Positions 18,935 to 26,184 of a stretch of 64,000 nt of DNA are shown here, one piece after another; the stretch's first letter is position 1, and every line of letters begins with the position of its first letter. The position numbers and the translations under genes were made by a program. Location of the stretch: contig NZ_OX352320.1 in the NCBI RefSeq assembly GCF_947090785.1, forward strand, positions 2,717,001 through 2,781,000, given 5' to 3'. The DNA comes from Rheinheimera sp. MM224. GTDB lineage: Bacteria > Pseudomonadota > Gammaproteobacteria > Enterobacterales > Alteromonadaceae. The notes beneath the pieces are model-generated. The model ran no database searches. It was not told the DNA's origin and was given only the letters and a program-made list of their open reading frames with translations.

Positions 18935-19050
18935 ATCCATGGCGCTCGCCTTCGGCAGCTAACGCTGTGCAAAACAGCTATCCTGCTGTTTTGTGAACAT
19001 CAGAGCGCAGCGACGATGGCCCGGAGGGTGTTTTACATGGATGTAAAACA
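18935..19050. repeat. Intergenic two-hairpin repeat with a CATGGATG palindrome, copy 1
   Basis: Hairpin 1 pairs CAAAACAGC (18970-18978) with GCTGTTTTG (18985-18993) and is followed by GAAC. After 35 bases, TGTTTTACAT and ATGTAAAACA (19029-19050) form a perfect 10-base palindrome around GG. A CCATCCATGG motif lies upstream near 18937. A related element with the same layout lies at 23590-23687. This accounts for most of the 361-base gap between 18767 and 19129; the rest (18768-18934) shows nothing I can name. Confidence 0.65.
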
Positions 19051-19078
19051 TAAAAAGAGGCCACTTAAGAAAGTGGCC
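19051..19078 (-). terminator. Rho-independent terminator after azoR
   Basis: On the minus strand GGCCACTT and AAGTGGCC pair around TCTT and are followed by TCTTTTTATG. It lies 50 bases downstream of the azoR stop. Confidence 0.85.
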
Positions 19079-19128
19079 AAAGCTTGCAGGAAGGAGGATG
19101 CCTTCAGAGAAAAATGCGGGTTTTGCTA

Positions 19129-19734
19129 TCAGGCAGCTACAGCTGGCGCTAATTCAGCGATACGGGCTTTTGCAGCTATTAAGGCTTTTTCTGCGCTTTC
19201 CGGGCCCATATTTAAGCCTTCAGCGTAGATAAAATTTAAATCTTTTAAACCAACGAAATTCAGGAAAGCACTGACAAACGGAGTTTGTGAGTCTGCTGAC
19301 GTGCCCTGATACAAACCACCTCGGGTTGCGAAAATAAACACTGGTTTGTCTTGTAACAGACCTACAGGGCCTGTTTCAGTGTATTTAAAGGTAATACCAG
19401 CACGAGCCAAACGGTCGAAATAAGCTTTTAACTGGCTTGGTACACCGAAGTTGTACATAGGTACGCCAATAACAATAGCGTCAGCCTTCTGAATTTGGGC
19501 AATTGCGTCGTCTGATAAAGCAGCTAAAGCTTTCTGTTCGTCAGTACGGTCCGACTCTGGAGTCATCCAGGCGCCAATTTCTGTCATGGTTAAGTGAGCA
19601 AAGCTATCTTGTACCAGGTCAACAGTTTCAGTGGTAAAACCTGCTGGTAAAGAAGCTAAAAATTGTTGGCTTAACTGAGTCGATTGACCTTTGTCGCCGC
19701 TTAAAGAACTATTGATTACTAATACATGTGCCAT
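19129..19734 (-). CDS. azoR: FMN-dependent NADH:quinone oxidoreductase / azoreductase
   Basis: This 201-residue flavodoxin-fold enzyme reduces quinones and azo compounds with NADH. Motifs match AzoR: INSSLSGDKGQST near the start binds the FMN phosphate, VPMYNFGVPSQLKAYFDR at about residue 95 is the central flavin loop, and ATRGGLYQG lies near 142. A strong ribosome site (AGGAG) lies 8 bases before the ATG. It is divergent from the ECF sigma factor gene across 163 bases, so an oxidative-stress link is possible but unproven. Confidence 0.92.
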   Translation of the reverse strand: MAHVLVINSSLSGDKGQSTQLSQQFLASLPAGFTTETVDLVQDSFAHLTMTEIGAWMTPESDRTDEQKALAALSDDAIAQIQKADAIVIGVPMYNFGVPSQLKAYFDRLARAGITFKYTETGPVGLLQDKPVFIFATRGGLYQGTSADSQTPFVSAFLNFVGLKDLNFIYAEGLNMGPESAEKALIAAKARIAELAPAVAA

Positions 19735-19830
19735 GGTAATTTCTCCTGTCGAGTTAGTAATGACAGAATAACTATAATTTTTTAGATAATAAATTAGAAT
19801 AAATCTGAGAAACCTTTCTATTTTTTAAAC

Positions 19831-19856
19831 CAATCCAAATTCAAAACTACTGCGTA
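19831..19856 (+). promoter_or_regulatory. Candidate autoregulatory promoter of the ECF sigma factor
   Basis: CAATCC and CGTA are separated by 16 bases, 42 bases before the sigma factor ATG. RpoE/ChrR-type (ECF11) sigma factors are known to recognise a TGATCC-like -35 and a CGTA-like -10 with about this spacing, and their own operon is a usual target. The -35 differs from consensus at two of six bases, so this is tentative. Confidence 0.45.
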
Positions 19857-19897
19857 AATACAGTACCAGCGATAACAAAACAGACAGGATTGGAATA

Positions 19898-20548
19898 ATG
19901 TTGGATCCAACATCAGTTCAAAGGCATGATGGCAGGAATTATCAAAGGCCCGATATTCAAGGATCTATGTCAGTTCAACCCCAAGACAATACGCAGTGGG
20001 AACAAGCTTTAACTTTTATTGCGGTAGATCGCGATAAACAAGCTTACTCGCAATTATTTAGTTATTTTGCACCACGTTTAAAAGCTTTTGGTCTGAAAAT
20101 GTTTGGTAACGAGCAACAGGCCATGGAGATGGTCCAGGATACGATGTTGAATGTGTGGCAAAAAGCCAGGCTTTTTGACGCCAGCCGTGGCTGCGCATCC
20201 ACCTGGATTTTCACCATAGCCCGTAACGTACGTTTTGATATGTTGCGTAAAAAACAAAGTCGTAAAGACGAATTAAGTGCAGACGATCTGTTTTTTGACG
20301 GTGATTACCCTGAGCAGGAAGGCACAGACAGCAACGAATGGGATTTGTGGTTACTGGCAGAAAAAGTAGCGCCCCATTTTGCCAAGCTGCCTCCGGCGCA
20401 ACGTGACGTGATGGAAAAAGTGTATTTAGAAGAGAAATCGCACCAGGAAGTATCGGAAGAACTGTCTATCCCCTTAGGTACAGTAAAATCCCGTATTCGT
20501 TTGGCGCTAGACAGATTAAGAGAGGCCATTGATGATCCACGCAGTTAA
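19898..20548 (+). CDS. ECF sigma factor, RpoE/ECF11-like
   Basis: This 216-residue group 4 sigma factor has a region 2 at about residues 50-115 (QAMEMVQDTMLNVWQKA, STWIFTIARNVRFDMLRKK) and a region 4 at about 155-210 (LPPAQRDVMEKVYLEEKS, IPLGTVKSRIRLALDRLRE). The next gene is a ChrR-type zinc anti-sigma overlapping its end, which identifies the ECF11 group. In Rhodobacter that pair answers singlet oxygen. An AGGA site lies 8 bases before the ATG. An in-frame ATG 23 codons on is an alternative start. Confidence 0.9.
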   Translation: MLDPTSVQRHDGRNYQRPDIQGSMSVQPQDNTQWEQALTFIAVDRDKQAYSQLFSYFAPRLKAFGLKMFGNEQQAMEMVQDTMLNVWQKARLFDASRGCASTWIFTIARNVRFDMLRKKQSRKDELSADDLFFDGDYPEQEGTDSNEWDLWLLAEKVAPHFAKLPPAQRDVMEKVYLEEKSHQEVSEELSIPLGTVKSRIRLALDRLREAIDDPRS

Positions 20549-21200
20549 ACATCACCCGGCGCTGGAATTGCTGGAACAGTATATTGAAGCCAGTCTGGCC
20601 CCTGAATTAAGTCTGGCGATTGCTGCGCATCTGGATCTGTGCCCTCATTGTCAACGGATAAAAATGGATTTAGAAGCTGAAGCCGGAGCTGCTTTGGTGA
20701 GCTTACCTGAAGAGCAAAGCACTGAAACAGATTGGCAACAGATGCTGGATTTTATTACGGCTCAACCTGAAGTGGCAGCAAAAATGGCAAAACGCCAGCC
20801 TTTTGCTTTGCAAATTCAGAACAGCGAAATCTTATTGCCTGCCTCATTAAAACCGTTAGTGCAAAACAAGTTGAAGTGGTTCAATCTGGGTGGGATCAGT
20901 ACAGCGAAGTTAGCAGGTGAAGATCAGCATAACGTGTCTTTGCTTTATATCCGTAAAGACAGTGAAGTACCGCAACACACGCACTTGGGTCTGGAAATCA
21001 CCTTGGTCCTCAAAGGTAAGATCTATGATGAGGCAGGCTGTTATGGCGAAGGTGATTTATTGATTAATACGCCGGATCATACGCATACGCCACGCACCAT
21101 GAGTGAAGATTGTTTGTGTTTGTCGGTTTTAACTGCACCATTGAAGTTTAAAAAAGGCTTAACCCGCTTATTAAACCCATTACAGCATCTGTTTTACTAA
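20532..21200 (+). CDS. chrR: ChrR-family zinc-binding anti-sigma factor
   Basis: The 222-residue protein should hold the upstream sigma factor inactive. The N-terminal zinc anti-sigma domain has H8, H33, C37 and C40 (HLDLCPHC), the same spacing as the four ligands of Rhodobacter ChrR. The C-terminal cupin has HTHLGLE followed by DHTHTP, giving the H-x-H-x3-E plus H metal set needed by ChrR for singlet-oxygen response. I start at the ATG at 20532, inside the end of the sigma gene, with GAGAGG about 7 bases upstream; a TTG one codon earlier is unlikely. The pair is probably one operon with coupled translation. No photolyase or other classic target gene follows. Confidence 0.9.
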   Translation: MIHAVKHHPALELLEQYIEASLAPELSLAIAAHLDLCPHCQRIKMDLEAEAGAALVSLPEEQSTETDWQQMLDFITAQPEVAAKMAKRQPFALQIQNSEILLPASLKPLVQNKLKWFNLGGISTAKLAGEDQHNVSLLYIRKDSEVPQHTHLGLEITLVLKGKIYDEAGCYGEGDLLINTPDHTHTPRTMSEDCLCLSVLTAPLKFKKGLTRLLNPLQHLFY

Positions 21201-21213
21201 ACAGCTGCTGACT

Positions 21214-21244
21214 GTAGGGGCGACCTTTAAGGTCGCCCTTCTCT
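21214..21244. repeat. GGGCGACC hairpin repeat, copy 2
   Basis: GGGCGACC (21218-21225) and GGTCGCCC (21231-21238) pair around TTTAA. It is nearly identical to the reverse complement of the copy at 9231-9261, including flanking GTAGG and TCTCTC. It lies between convergent genes and may also serve as a terminator for chrR. Confidence 0.7.
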
Positions 21245-21269
21245 CCGTCGAAGCTCATACGAAGGGTTG

Positions 21270-23516
21270 TCATGCTAAAAGCGCAACCCCGCCTTTGAGG
21301 TTAAACACCAGCTCAAACCCTGCCCTGTTCAGCACCTTTGCTGCCAATAAACTGCGGTTACCGGAACGGCAAACCAGTAACAGAGGTTGAGGCGTTGCTG
21401 TTTGCTGATCAGCAACCTGTTGCACCAGCGCAGACAAAGGCACTTCCTTACAAACTAAGTAAGGTAAATACACAGATAAAGCGCCAGCAGCTTGTTCATG
21501 AGGTTCACGTACATCCCAAATTTGTAAGTTTGGATGCTGTTGTATCAACGCGGCGATCTGATGTTTGTCAATCACAGCTGTCGCATCTGAGGCACAGACC
21601 TCCACTACACCACAAAAATGCCCTGCCTGCTGTTGCAGCCAGTCCGTCTGACGTTGTAATTCACTCAGCCATAGCTCTGGCGTATCTTCGGTGTTCAATA
21701 CCTGCTGCAATGTCTGTTGTTCCTGCAGCATCAGATCCCAACGGGTGAAAAAACGCTGGGCATAGTCATGACTGGATAATAATAAAGTCTGAGGTGCAAG
21801 CTGCTTACTTAAGGCTCTTAAACTGCGGCGAAACTCTTGACTATCGCCACCAGGTAAATCGAGCCGGCCTGTGCCACCAGGTAAAATAAAATCGCCGACA
21901 AAAGCGAATTTTTGCTGTTGCTGCTGTTTGACCAGAATAGTCACAGCTTCAGGACTATGGCCAGGTGTGGCCAGAGTTTCCAACTGATAAGCCCCCATTT
22001 GTAAGCGGGTTTGCTGCAAAGGCCAACCCAGCACATCTGTATGCGCAGAGTCTATTAAATCAGACAATAAAGTCACCAACTCGGGTCGTGCTGAAGGATG
22101 ATCCTGATGCCGATGGGTATCCAGAATAGCCCGGACTTTAAACTGGTGCCCCTGCACTAACTGCGCAATCCGGTTGGCCAGAGGCAACACTGCATCGATA
22201 ATAACGACTTCCGACGTATCAGCAGATACCAGTAAATAACTGCATAAATCTTCATGTTTTAACTGCACTAAACCAGTCACAGGCTGAAGTTCTGTACTGC
22301 TGGCGTCACTTAATACCAGACAACAGGAGTTCACCACAGTTTTTAGTGCCAGAATAGCCTGACAAGCCCGCTGACACTCATCCACAGTCATCGCAGGGCC
22401 AAAGGACAACCGGATAGCGCCTTGACTGCGCCACAACGGCAAGCTCATCGCATTAAGCACAAAACTGGTCGGGATTTTAGAGCTGCAGGCCGAACCCGAG
22501 CTGACACGAATACCTGCAGCATCAAACAAATCCATAATGTCTTTGCTGGCAAAACCCGGTACAGAGAAGTTGATGGTGGTAGGTACTATATAAGGTTGAT
22601 TGCTGTTCAAAACTAAATCAGGAAAAACCTGACGTAATGCGGATAGCAGCTGTTCCCGGTAATCCCATAGTTGTTGCTCAGACTGAAATACCGATCCTTC
22701 TTTTAATTTCAGTTGCCGGAAGATAGCCTGCAAAGCAGCAATGCCGGGTAAGTTCTCAGTGCCGGAACGTAAGCCACTCTCCTGCCCACCCCCTGCCAGT
22801 AATGGCTGATAAGGAGTCTCTTTACGTACATACAAAAAACCAATGCCTTTAGGGGCATAGAGCTTATGGCCACTAAAAGGTGCGTAGTCTATGGTCATTT
22901 GCTCAAGCTGCAATGGCATTTTGCCAAGCGCCTGTACGCAGTCCACCATCCACAGTACCTGCGGCGCGACGGTGCGAATAAGCTGCTGCAAAGCGGCTAA
23001 ATCCTGCTTGACGCCAGTTTCATTATTCGCAGCCATAGTGCATATCAATAGGGTGTTGGGCAATTCTTTGCGAATAAAGTCAAAATCCAGCAGGCCATGT
23101 TGATCCACAGGAATAGCTTTAATAGTGGCGCCCAGCTGCAATACATGATTCCAGTGTTCCAGACTCTGAGGCACGGCTTTGTGTTCAGTAGCGCCGTACA
23201 ACAAGCTAAAGGCTGGTCCGGTTTTTCCAGACAGACGGGCATGCAACAAAGCGGAGAAAATAGAACTCTGAATACCTTCAGTGGCACCAGAAGTAAAAAC
23301 GATATCGCCAGAACCAGCACCAATTAACTGACGAGCCAATTGCCTGGTGGTTTCTAACTCGACTTTGGCTTTAATACCTGTGCTGTGACTACTGCTCGGA
23401 TTGCCAAAACACTGCTGCATGGTGTGTTGCACAGCATCAGCTGCACAAGCCAAAACAACAGTAGTAGCATTATTATCCAGATAAATTTCTTGTGGTCGCA
23501 CAGCAGGCTTTTGCAT
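21270..23516 (-). CDS. Cysteine desulfurase - persulfide dioxygenase-like - rhodanese fusion protein
   Basis: The 748-residue protein joins three enzymes. Residues about 1-395 are a class V PLP cysteine desulfurase: YLDNNATT at 12-19, EHK with H112, SGHK with K218 for PLP, and SSGSACSS with catalytic C344. Residues about 405-625 are a metallo-beta-lactamase domain of ETHE1 persulfide-dioxygenase type: THRHQDH at 467-473, TPGH with H520, GDF with D542 and SSHDY with H583. Residues about 635-748 are a rhodanese with VCRSGNRS (C716). All expected key residues are present. I start at the ATG at 23516, preceded by GAGG at 6 bases; the open frame reaches 23690 without such a site. It could release sulfur from cysteine, move it as persulfide and oxidise it to sulfite. 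Confidence 0.88.
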   Translation of the reverse strand: MQKPAVRPQEIYLDNNATTVVLACAADAVQHTMQQCFGNPSSSHSTGIKAKVELETTRQLARQLIGAGSGDIVFTSGATEGIQSSIFSALLHARLSGKTGPAFSLLYGATEHKAVPQSLEHWNHVLQLGATIKAIPVDQHGLLDFDFIRKELPNTLLICTMAANNETGVKQDLAALQQLIRTVAPQVLWMVDCVQALGKMPLQLEQMTIDYAPFSGHKLYAPKGIGFLYVRKETPYQPLLAGGGQESGLRSGTENLPGIAALQAIFRQLKLKEGSVFQSEQQLWDYREQLLSALRQVFPDLVLNSNQPYIVPTTINFSVPGFASKDIMDLFDAAGIRVSSGSACSSKIPTSFVLNAMSLPLWRSQGAIRLSFGPAMTVDECQRACQAILALKTVVNSCCLVLSDASSTELQPVTGLVQLKHEDLCSYLLVSADTSEVVIIDAVLPLANRIAQLVQGHQFKVRAILDTHRHQDHPSARPELVTLLSDLIDSAHTDVLGWPLQQTRLQMGAYQLETLATPGHSPEAVTILVKQQQQQKFAFVGDFILPGGTGRLDLPGGDSQEFRRSLRALSKQLAPQTLLLSSHDYAQRFFTRWDLMLQEQQTLQQVLNTEDTPELWLSELQRQTDWLQQQAGHFCGVVEVCASDATAVIDKHQIAALIQQHPNLQIWDVREPHEQAAGALSVYLPYLVCKEVPLSALVQQVADQQTATPQPLLLVCRSGNRSLLAAKVLNRAGFELVFNLKGGVALLA

Positions 23517-23542
23517 GGCTCGCCTCATATAACTAAAGGTTA

Positions 23543-23564
23543 TATTATATATAGCAATATAATA
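23543..23564. promoter_or_regulatory. AT-rich dyad over the promoter of the sulfur fusion gene
   Basis: TATTATAT and ATATAATA are perfect complements around the 6-base spacer ATAGCA, 27 bases upstream of the fusion gene ATG and overlapping likely -10 hexamers. AT-rich dyads of this size are typical operators of ArsR-family persulfide sensors (BigR/SqrR/YgaV type), but no such regulator gene is in the window, so the assignment is inference. Confidence 0.4.
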
Positions 23565-23589
23565 ACCAGCCGCAACCGCTGTGACAAGG

Positions 23590-23687
23590 CTATGCTTTGC
23601 TAAATGGCGGCGAATACAAAAACATCTGGAATGTTTTTGAACGGCTTGAGCAGGCTCTGCAGGAGTTTTTTGCATGGATGCAAAAAA
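23590..23687. repeat. Intergenic two-hairpin repeat with a CATGGATG palindrome, copy 2
   Basis: Hairpin 1 pairs CAAAAACAT (23617-23625) with ATGTTTTTG (23631-23639), followed by GAAC. After 26 bases, TTTTTTGCAT and ATGCAAAAAA (23666-23687) form a perfect 10-base palindrome around GG. The layout matches the element at 18935-19050, while the arm sequences differ but keep complementarity. Confidence 0.6.
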
Positions 23688-23710
23688 CAAAAACCGCCTT
23701 TCGGCGGTTT
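23680..23710 (-). terminator. Rho-independent terminator after fadR
   Basis: On the minus strand AAACCGCC and GGCGGTTT pair around GAAA and are followed by TTGTTTTTTG. It starts five bases after the fadR stop, and its T run merges with the CATGGATG palindrome repeat. Confidence 0.88.
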
Positions 23711-23714
23711 CAGA

Positions 23715-24434
23715 TTATTCGATTAAATCTTTTGGAATTTGTGAGCGTAAGCCTGCCCAAATTTTTCCACTCTCTTTACCGTACTTACGTACTGCAAACA
23801 CCACTTCGTCATGTTTACCGGCTTCAGCGTATTGCTTCAGCTGATGGTAATACTGACGAGCCAGTTCACGGGCTTCAGGCGATGAGAAATAAAAACGGGC
23901 AATTTTGTTATACAAGCCACGGAAGCCATTTAAAATCAGCACATAAATGCGGTTAGATGAATGCAGCGCCATTTCATGGTTCAGGTTGTAGTCAAAAGCT
24001 GCAAAAGCTTCGGCCGTGTCTGCTAAATCTTCGGCACCGGCAAAAGATGCGATCACCTGATCTTTATGAGTTTTGATGGCACCACGAATATAAATGGCGC
24101 TGATATTGGTGCGGGCAGATAACAGCTCATCCACCAGTTCTGGCATACGTTCTTCATCTAAACGCGCCAGCGTTTCCAGAATATTTAAACCTGAAGTTTC
24201 CCAGAAATTATTTACTTTGGTTGGTTTGCCATGCTGAATAGTCAGCCAGCCATCACGGGCCAGACGCTGCAATACTTCGCGTAAAGTCGTACGGGTGACC
24301 CCAATCAGCTCTGACAATTCACGCTCAGCCGGCAGAATGGAACCTGGGGCAAACTTGCCATTCCAGATAGATTCAACAATATATTCTTCAGCAAAACCAG
24401 CTGGGCTTTGTGCTTTAATTAAATTCATAGTCAT
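23715..24434 (-). CDS. fadR: Fatty acid metabolism regulator FadR
   Basis: This 239-residue GntR-family regulator is nearly identical to E. coli FadR over the DNA-binding domain: [33 protein letters not shown] and [19 protein letters not shown] all lie within the first 75 residues. The C-terminal acyl-CoA-binding domain is more diverged. FadR represses beta-oxidation genes and releases DNA when long-chain acyl-CoA binds; in enterics it also activates fabA and fabB. A matching operator sits upstream of fadI at 43930-43944. It is divergent from dsbB. A second ATG two codons in (24428) may be the real start. Confidence 0.95.
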   Translation of the reverse strand: MTMNLIKAQSPAGFAEEYIVESIWNGKFAPGSILPAERELSELIGVTRTTLREVLQRLARDGWLTIQHGKPTKVNNFWETSGLNILETLARLDEERMPELVDELLSARTNISAIYIRGAIKTHKDQVIASFAGAEDLADTAEAFAAFDYNLNHEMALHSSNRIYVLILNGFRGLYNKIARFYFSSPEARELARQYYHQLKQYAEAGKHDEVVFAVRKYGKESGKIWAGLRSQIPKDLIE

Positions 24435-24616
24435 GCGGAGGGGCCCGTTGTCATTATTATAATGTCAGATAAATGGCACTGATTGTACCAGAGACAAAGC
24501 AGTTAACAAGCTATGGATTAAAAATAGCTGTTCAGCGCGCTGTGGGTTGTCTTTCGACTGTTTTTGCCTTAGATTGACCGACTTATAGTTTTGTTTTATC
24601 AAACAAAGGGATCCGA

Positions 24617-25150
24617 ATGTTATCCAGTCTGGCAAAATGGTCAAAACAACGATCGGCATGGCTCGTCTTAGCTCTGTCAGCCACGGTGTTGTTAGGTCTG
24701 GCGTTGTACTTTCAATATCAGATGAATTTACAGCCTTGCATGTTGTGTGTGTACGCCAGAGCGGCATTAACAGGTGTGATTTTAGCGGCCCTGATTGCGT
24801 TAATCTCTCCAACCAACGGTTTATTACGTTGGATAGCATTACTCACTTTTGGTGCGAGTTCTGTCTGGGGTTTTATGATCACCCAGGAACACATAGGGGT
24901 GGAGGAGCTGGTGCAATCCGGCGGCTTATATACCTGCAGTTTGTTTCCTGAGTTTCCACTGGGTTTGCCTTTAGATAAATGGTTCCCGGAAATTTTTAAC
25001 CCAACAGGTATGTGTGGTGATGTAGCCTGGCGTTTTATGGATCTGTCCATGCCAGTCTGGACCAGGGTGATTTTTGTGGTTTACTGCTTGCTGGCACTGA
25101 TGCTAATTTTCAGCCAGTTTAAGAAGAAAAAATACAACCCATACGACTAA
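24617..25150 (+). CDS. dsbB: Disulfide bond formation protein DsbB
   Basis: This 177-residue inner-membrane protein reoxidises periplasmic DsbA and passes electrons to quinone. It has four membrane segments and both redox cysteine pairs: C41/C44 in PCMLC in the first periplasmic loop, and C107 and C133 (YTCSLF, GMCGD) in the second. AAGGGA lies about 6 bases before the ATG. In many gammaproteobacteria dsbB lies near nhaB and fadR; here nhaB is absent and dsbB is divergent from fadR. Confidence 0.95.
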   Translation: MLSSLAKWSKQRSAWLVLALSATVLLGLALYFQYQMNLQPCMLCVYARAALTGVILAALIALISPTNGLLRWIALLTFGASSVWGFMITQEHIGVEELVQSGGLYTCSLFPEFPLGLPLDKWFPEIFNPTGMCGDVAWRFMDLSMPVWTRVIFVVYCLLALMLIFSQFKKKKYNPYD

Positions 25151-25152
25151 AG

Positions 25153-25178
25153 AAAAAGGAGCCCACAGGCTCCTTTTT
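25153..25178. terminator. Bidirectional terminator between dsbB and fklB
   Basis: AAAAAGGAGCC and GGCTCCTTTTT are perfect 11-base arms around CACA. Both orientations end in a T run, fitting the convergent genes on either side. Confidence 0.92.
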
Positions 25179-25195
25179 CTTTATAAAACGAGCTA

Positions 25196-25816
25196 TTAAC
25201 CAATGATAGCTAACAGTTCTACGTCAAACACTAAAGTGCTGAATGGAGCAATTTTGCCACCAGCGCCACGCTCACCGTAAGCCAGGTTGTGTGGGATAGT
25301 TAAACGTAACTTGGTGCCAACAGGCATCAGTTGCAGCGCTTCAGTCCAGCCGGCGATCACGCCAGAGACAGGAAATTCAGCAGGCTGACCACGGTCGTAC
25401 GAGCTGTCAAACACAGTACCGTCAATTAAAGTGCCGTGGTAGTGCGTGCGCACTGTAGAAGCTTTGGTTGGCTTCTCGCCTTCACCTTGTACTAATACTT
25501 CGTACTGTAAACCAGAGGCAGTCACTGTCACGCCTGGTTTTTTCGCATTTTCAGCAAGGAAAGCATCACCAGCGCCAGCTAAAGCTTTGGCCTGTTCTTC
25601 CTGTTGTTCCTGCATACGCTGACTGATCACCTGGAATGCAGCACCAATTTGCTGTTCAGATACTTCTGGCTCGTCACCCTGGAAAGCAGCAGCTAAACCT
25701 GCGGCTACAGCCAGAATGTCTAAACCGTCAAACGGGTTGTCAGCCAGTTGCTGACCCATTTGCAGACCGATGCCATAACTGGCGTGTTGCTCTAAGCTGG
25801 TAAATTTAGTAGACAT
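25196..25816 (-). CDS. fklB: FKBP-type peptidyl-prolyl isomerase (FKBP22)
   Basis: The 206-residue protein has the layout of E. coli FklB. The N-terminal helical dimerisation domain contains ASYGIGLQMGQQLA. The C-terminal FKBP domain has HYHGTLIDGTVFDSSYDRG, FPVSGVIAGWTEAL, LMPVG and YGERGAGG. It catalyses cis-trans isomerisation at proline and has no signal peptide, so it is cytoplasmic. The ATG at 25816 is chosen over a GTG three codons upstream. Confidence 0.93.
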   Translation of the reverse strand: MSTKFTSLEQHASYGIGLQMGQQLADNPFDGLDILAVAAGLAAAFQGDEPEVSEQQIGAAFQVISQRMQEQQEEQAKALAGAGDAFLAENAKKPGVTVTASGLQYEVLVQGEGEKPTKASTVRTHYHGTLIDGTVFDSSYDRGQPAEFPVSGVIAGWTEALQLMPVGTKLRLTIPHNLAYGERGAGGKIAPFSTLVFDVELLAIIG

Positions 25817-25903
25817 AAAGTTCACTTGTAGTTTGGCGCACGAAGCGCGTTGTAGAAGCGCAAATCAAATTCGGCTTCAGTTTCAATCTGATGCAACATC
25901 AGA

Positions 25904-26182
25904 TCACGAAAGTTGTTGTAGCTGCTGCCATAAACCTAAAACTAAGTGTTGGTCCTGTTCAGTAAGCTCACCACCTGCAATGGCCAAATCCAGACTTTGC
26001 TGCACAGTGCCCGCAAGTTCAGCCCGCTCAAATTGCTGTTCAGTCAGTTCTAAACGGCCCACAGCTAAATCAAAATGGCCACGTAAATAACCACCGGCAA
26101 ATAATTCATCATCACTGGCACGCTGCACCATATCATCTAAAAACTGGGCAACCTGCTGAATATAGGTCTGAACGTCCTGCAT
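25904..26182 (-). CDS. yfcL: YfcL family protein
   Basis: The 92-residue acidic helical protein resembles E. coli YfcL, sharing ASDDELFAGGYLRGH near residue 22 and a GELTEQDQ segment before the end. The function of the family is unknown. It starts two bases after the ATP-NAD kinase homologue stop on the same strand, so they are very likely co-transcribed and possibly translationally coupled. As in E. coli, it lies close to aroC, prmB, smrB and sixA. Confidence 0.85.
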   Translation of the reverse strand: MQDVQTYIQQVAQFLDDMVQRASDDELFAGGYLRGHFDLAVGRLELTEQQFERAELAGTVQQSLDLAIAGGELTEQDQHLVLGLWQQLQQLS

Positions 26183-26184
26183 TT

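Noticed and set aside
18935..19050. Repeat element considered as a CRISPR or attachment site
   Set aside because: There are no regularly spaced repeats, no cas or integrase gene nearby and no target duplication visible.
23517..23690. Longer N terminus for the sulfur fusion protein
   Set aside because: The extra 58 codons run through the AT-rich dyad and the repeat element, and the desulfurase domain begins right after the chosen start.
24465..24839. 124-codon open frame antisense to dsbB
   Set aside because: It overlaps dsbB, has no recognisable domain or ribosome site, and is best explained as a shadow frame.
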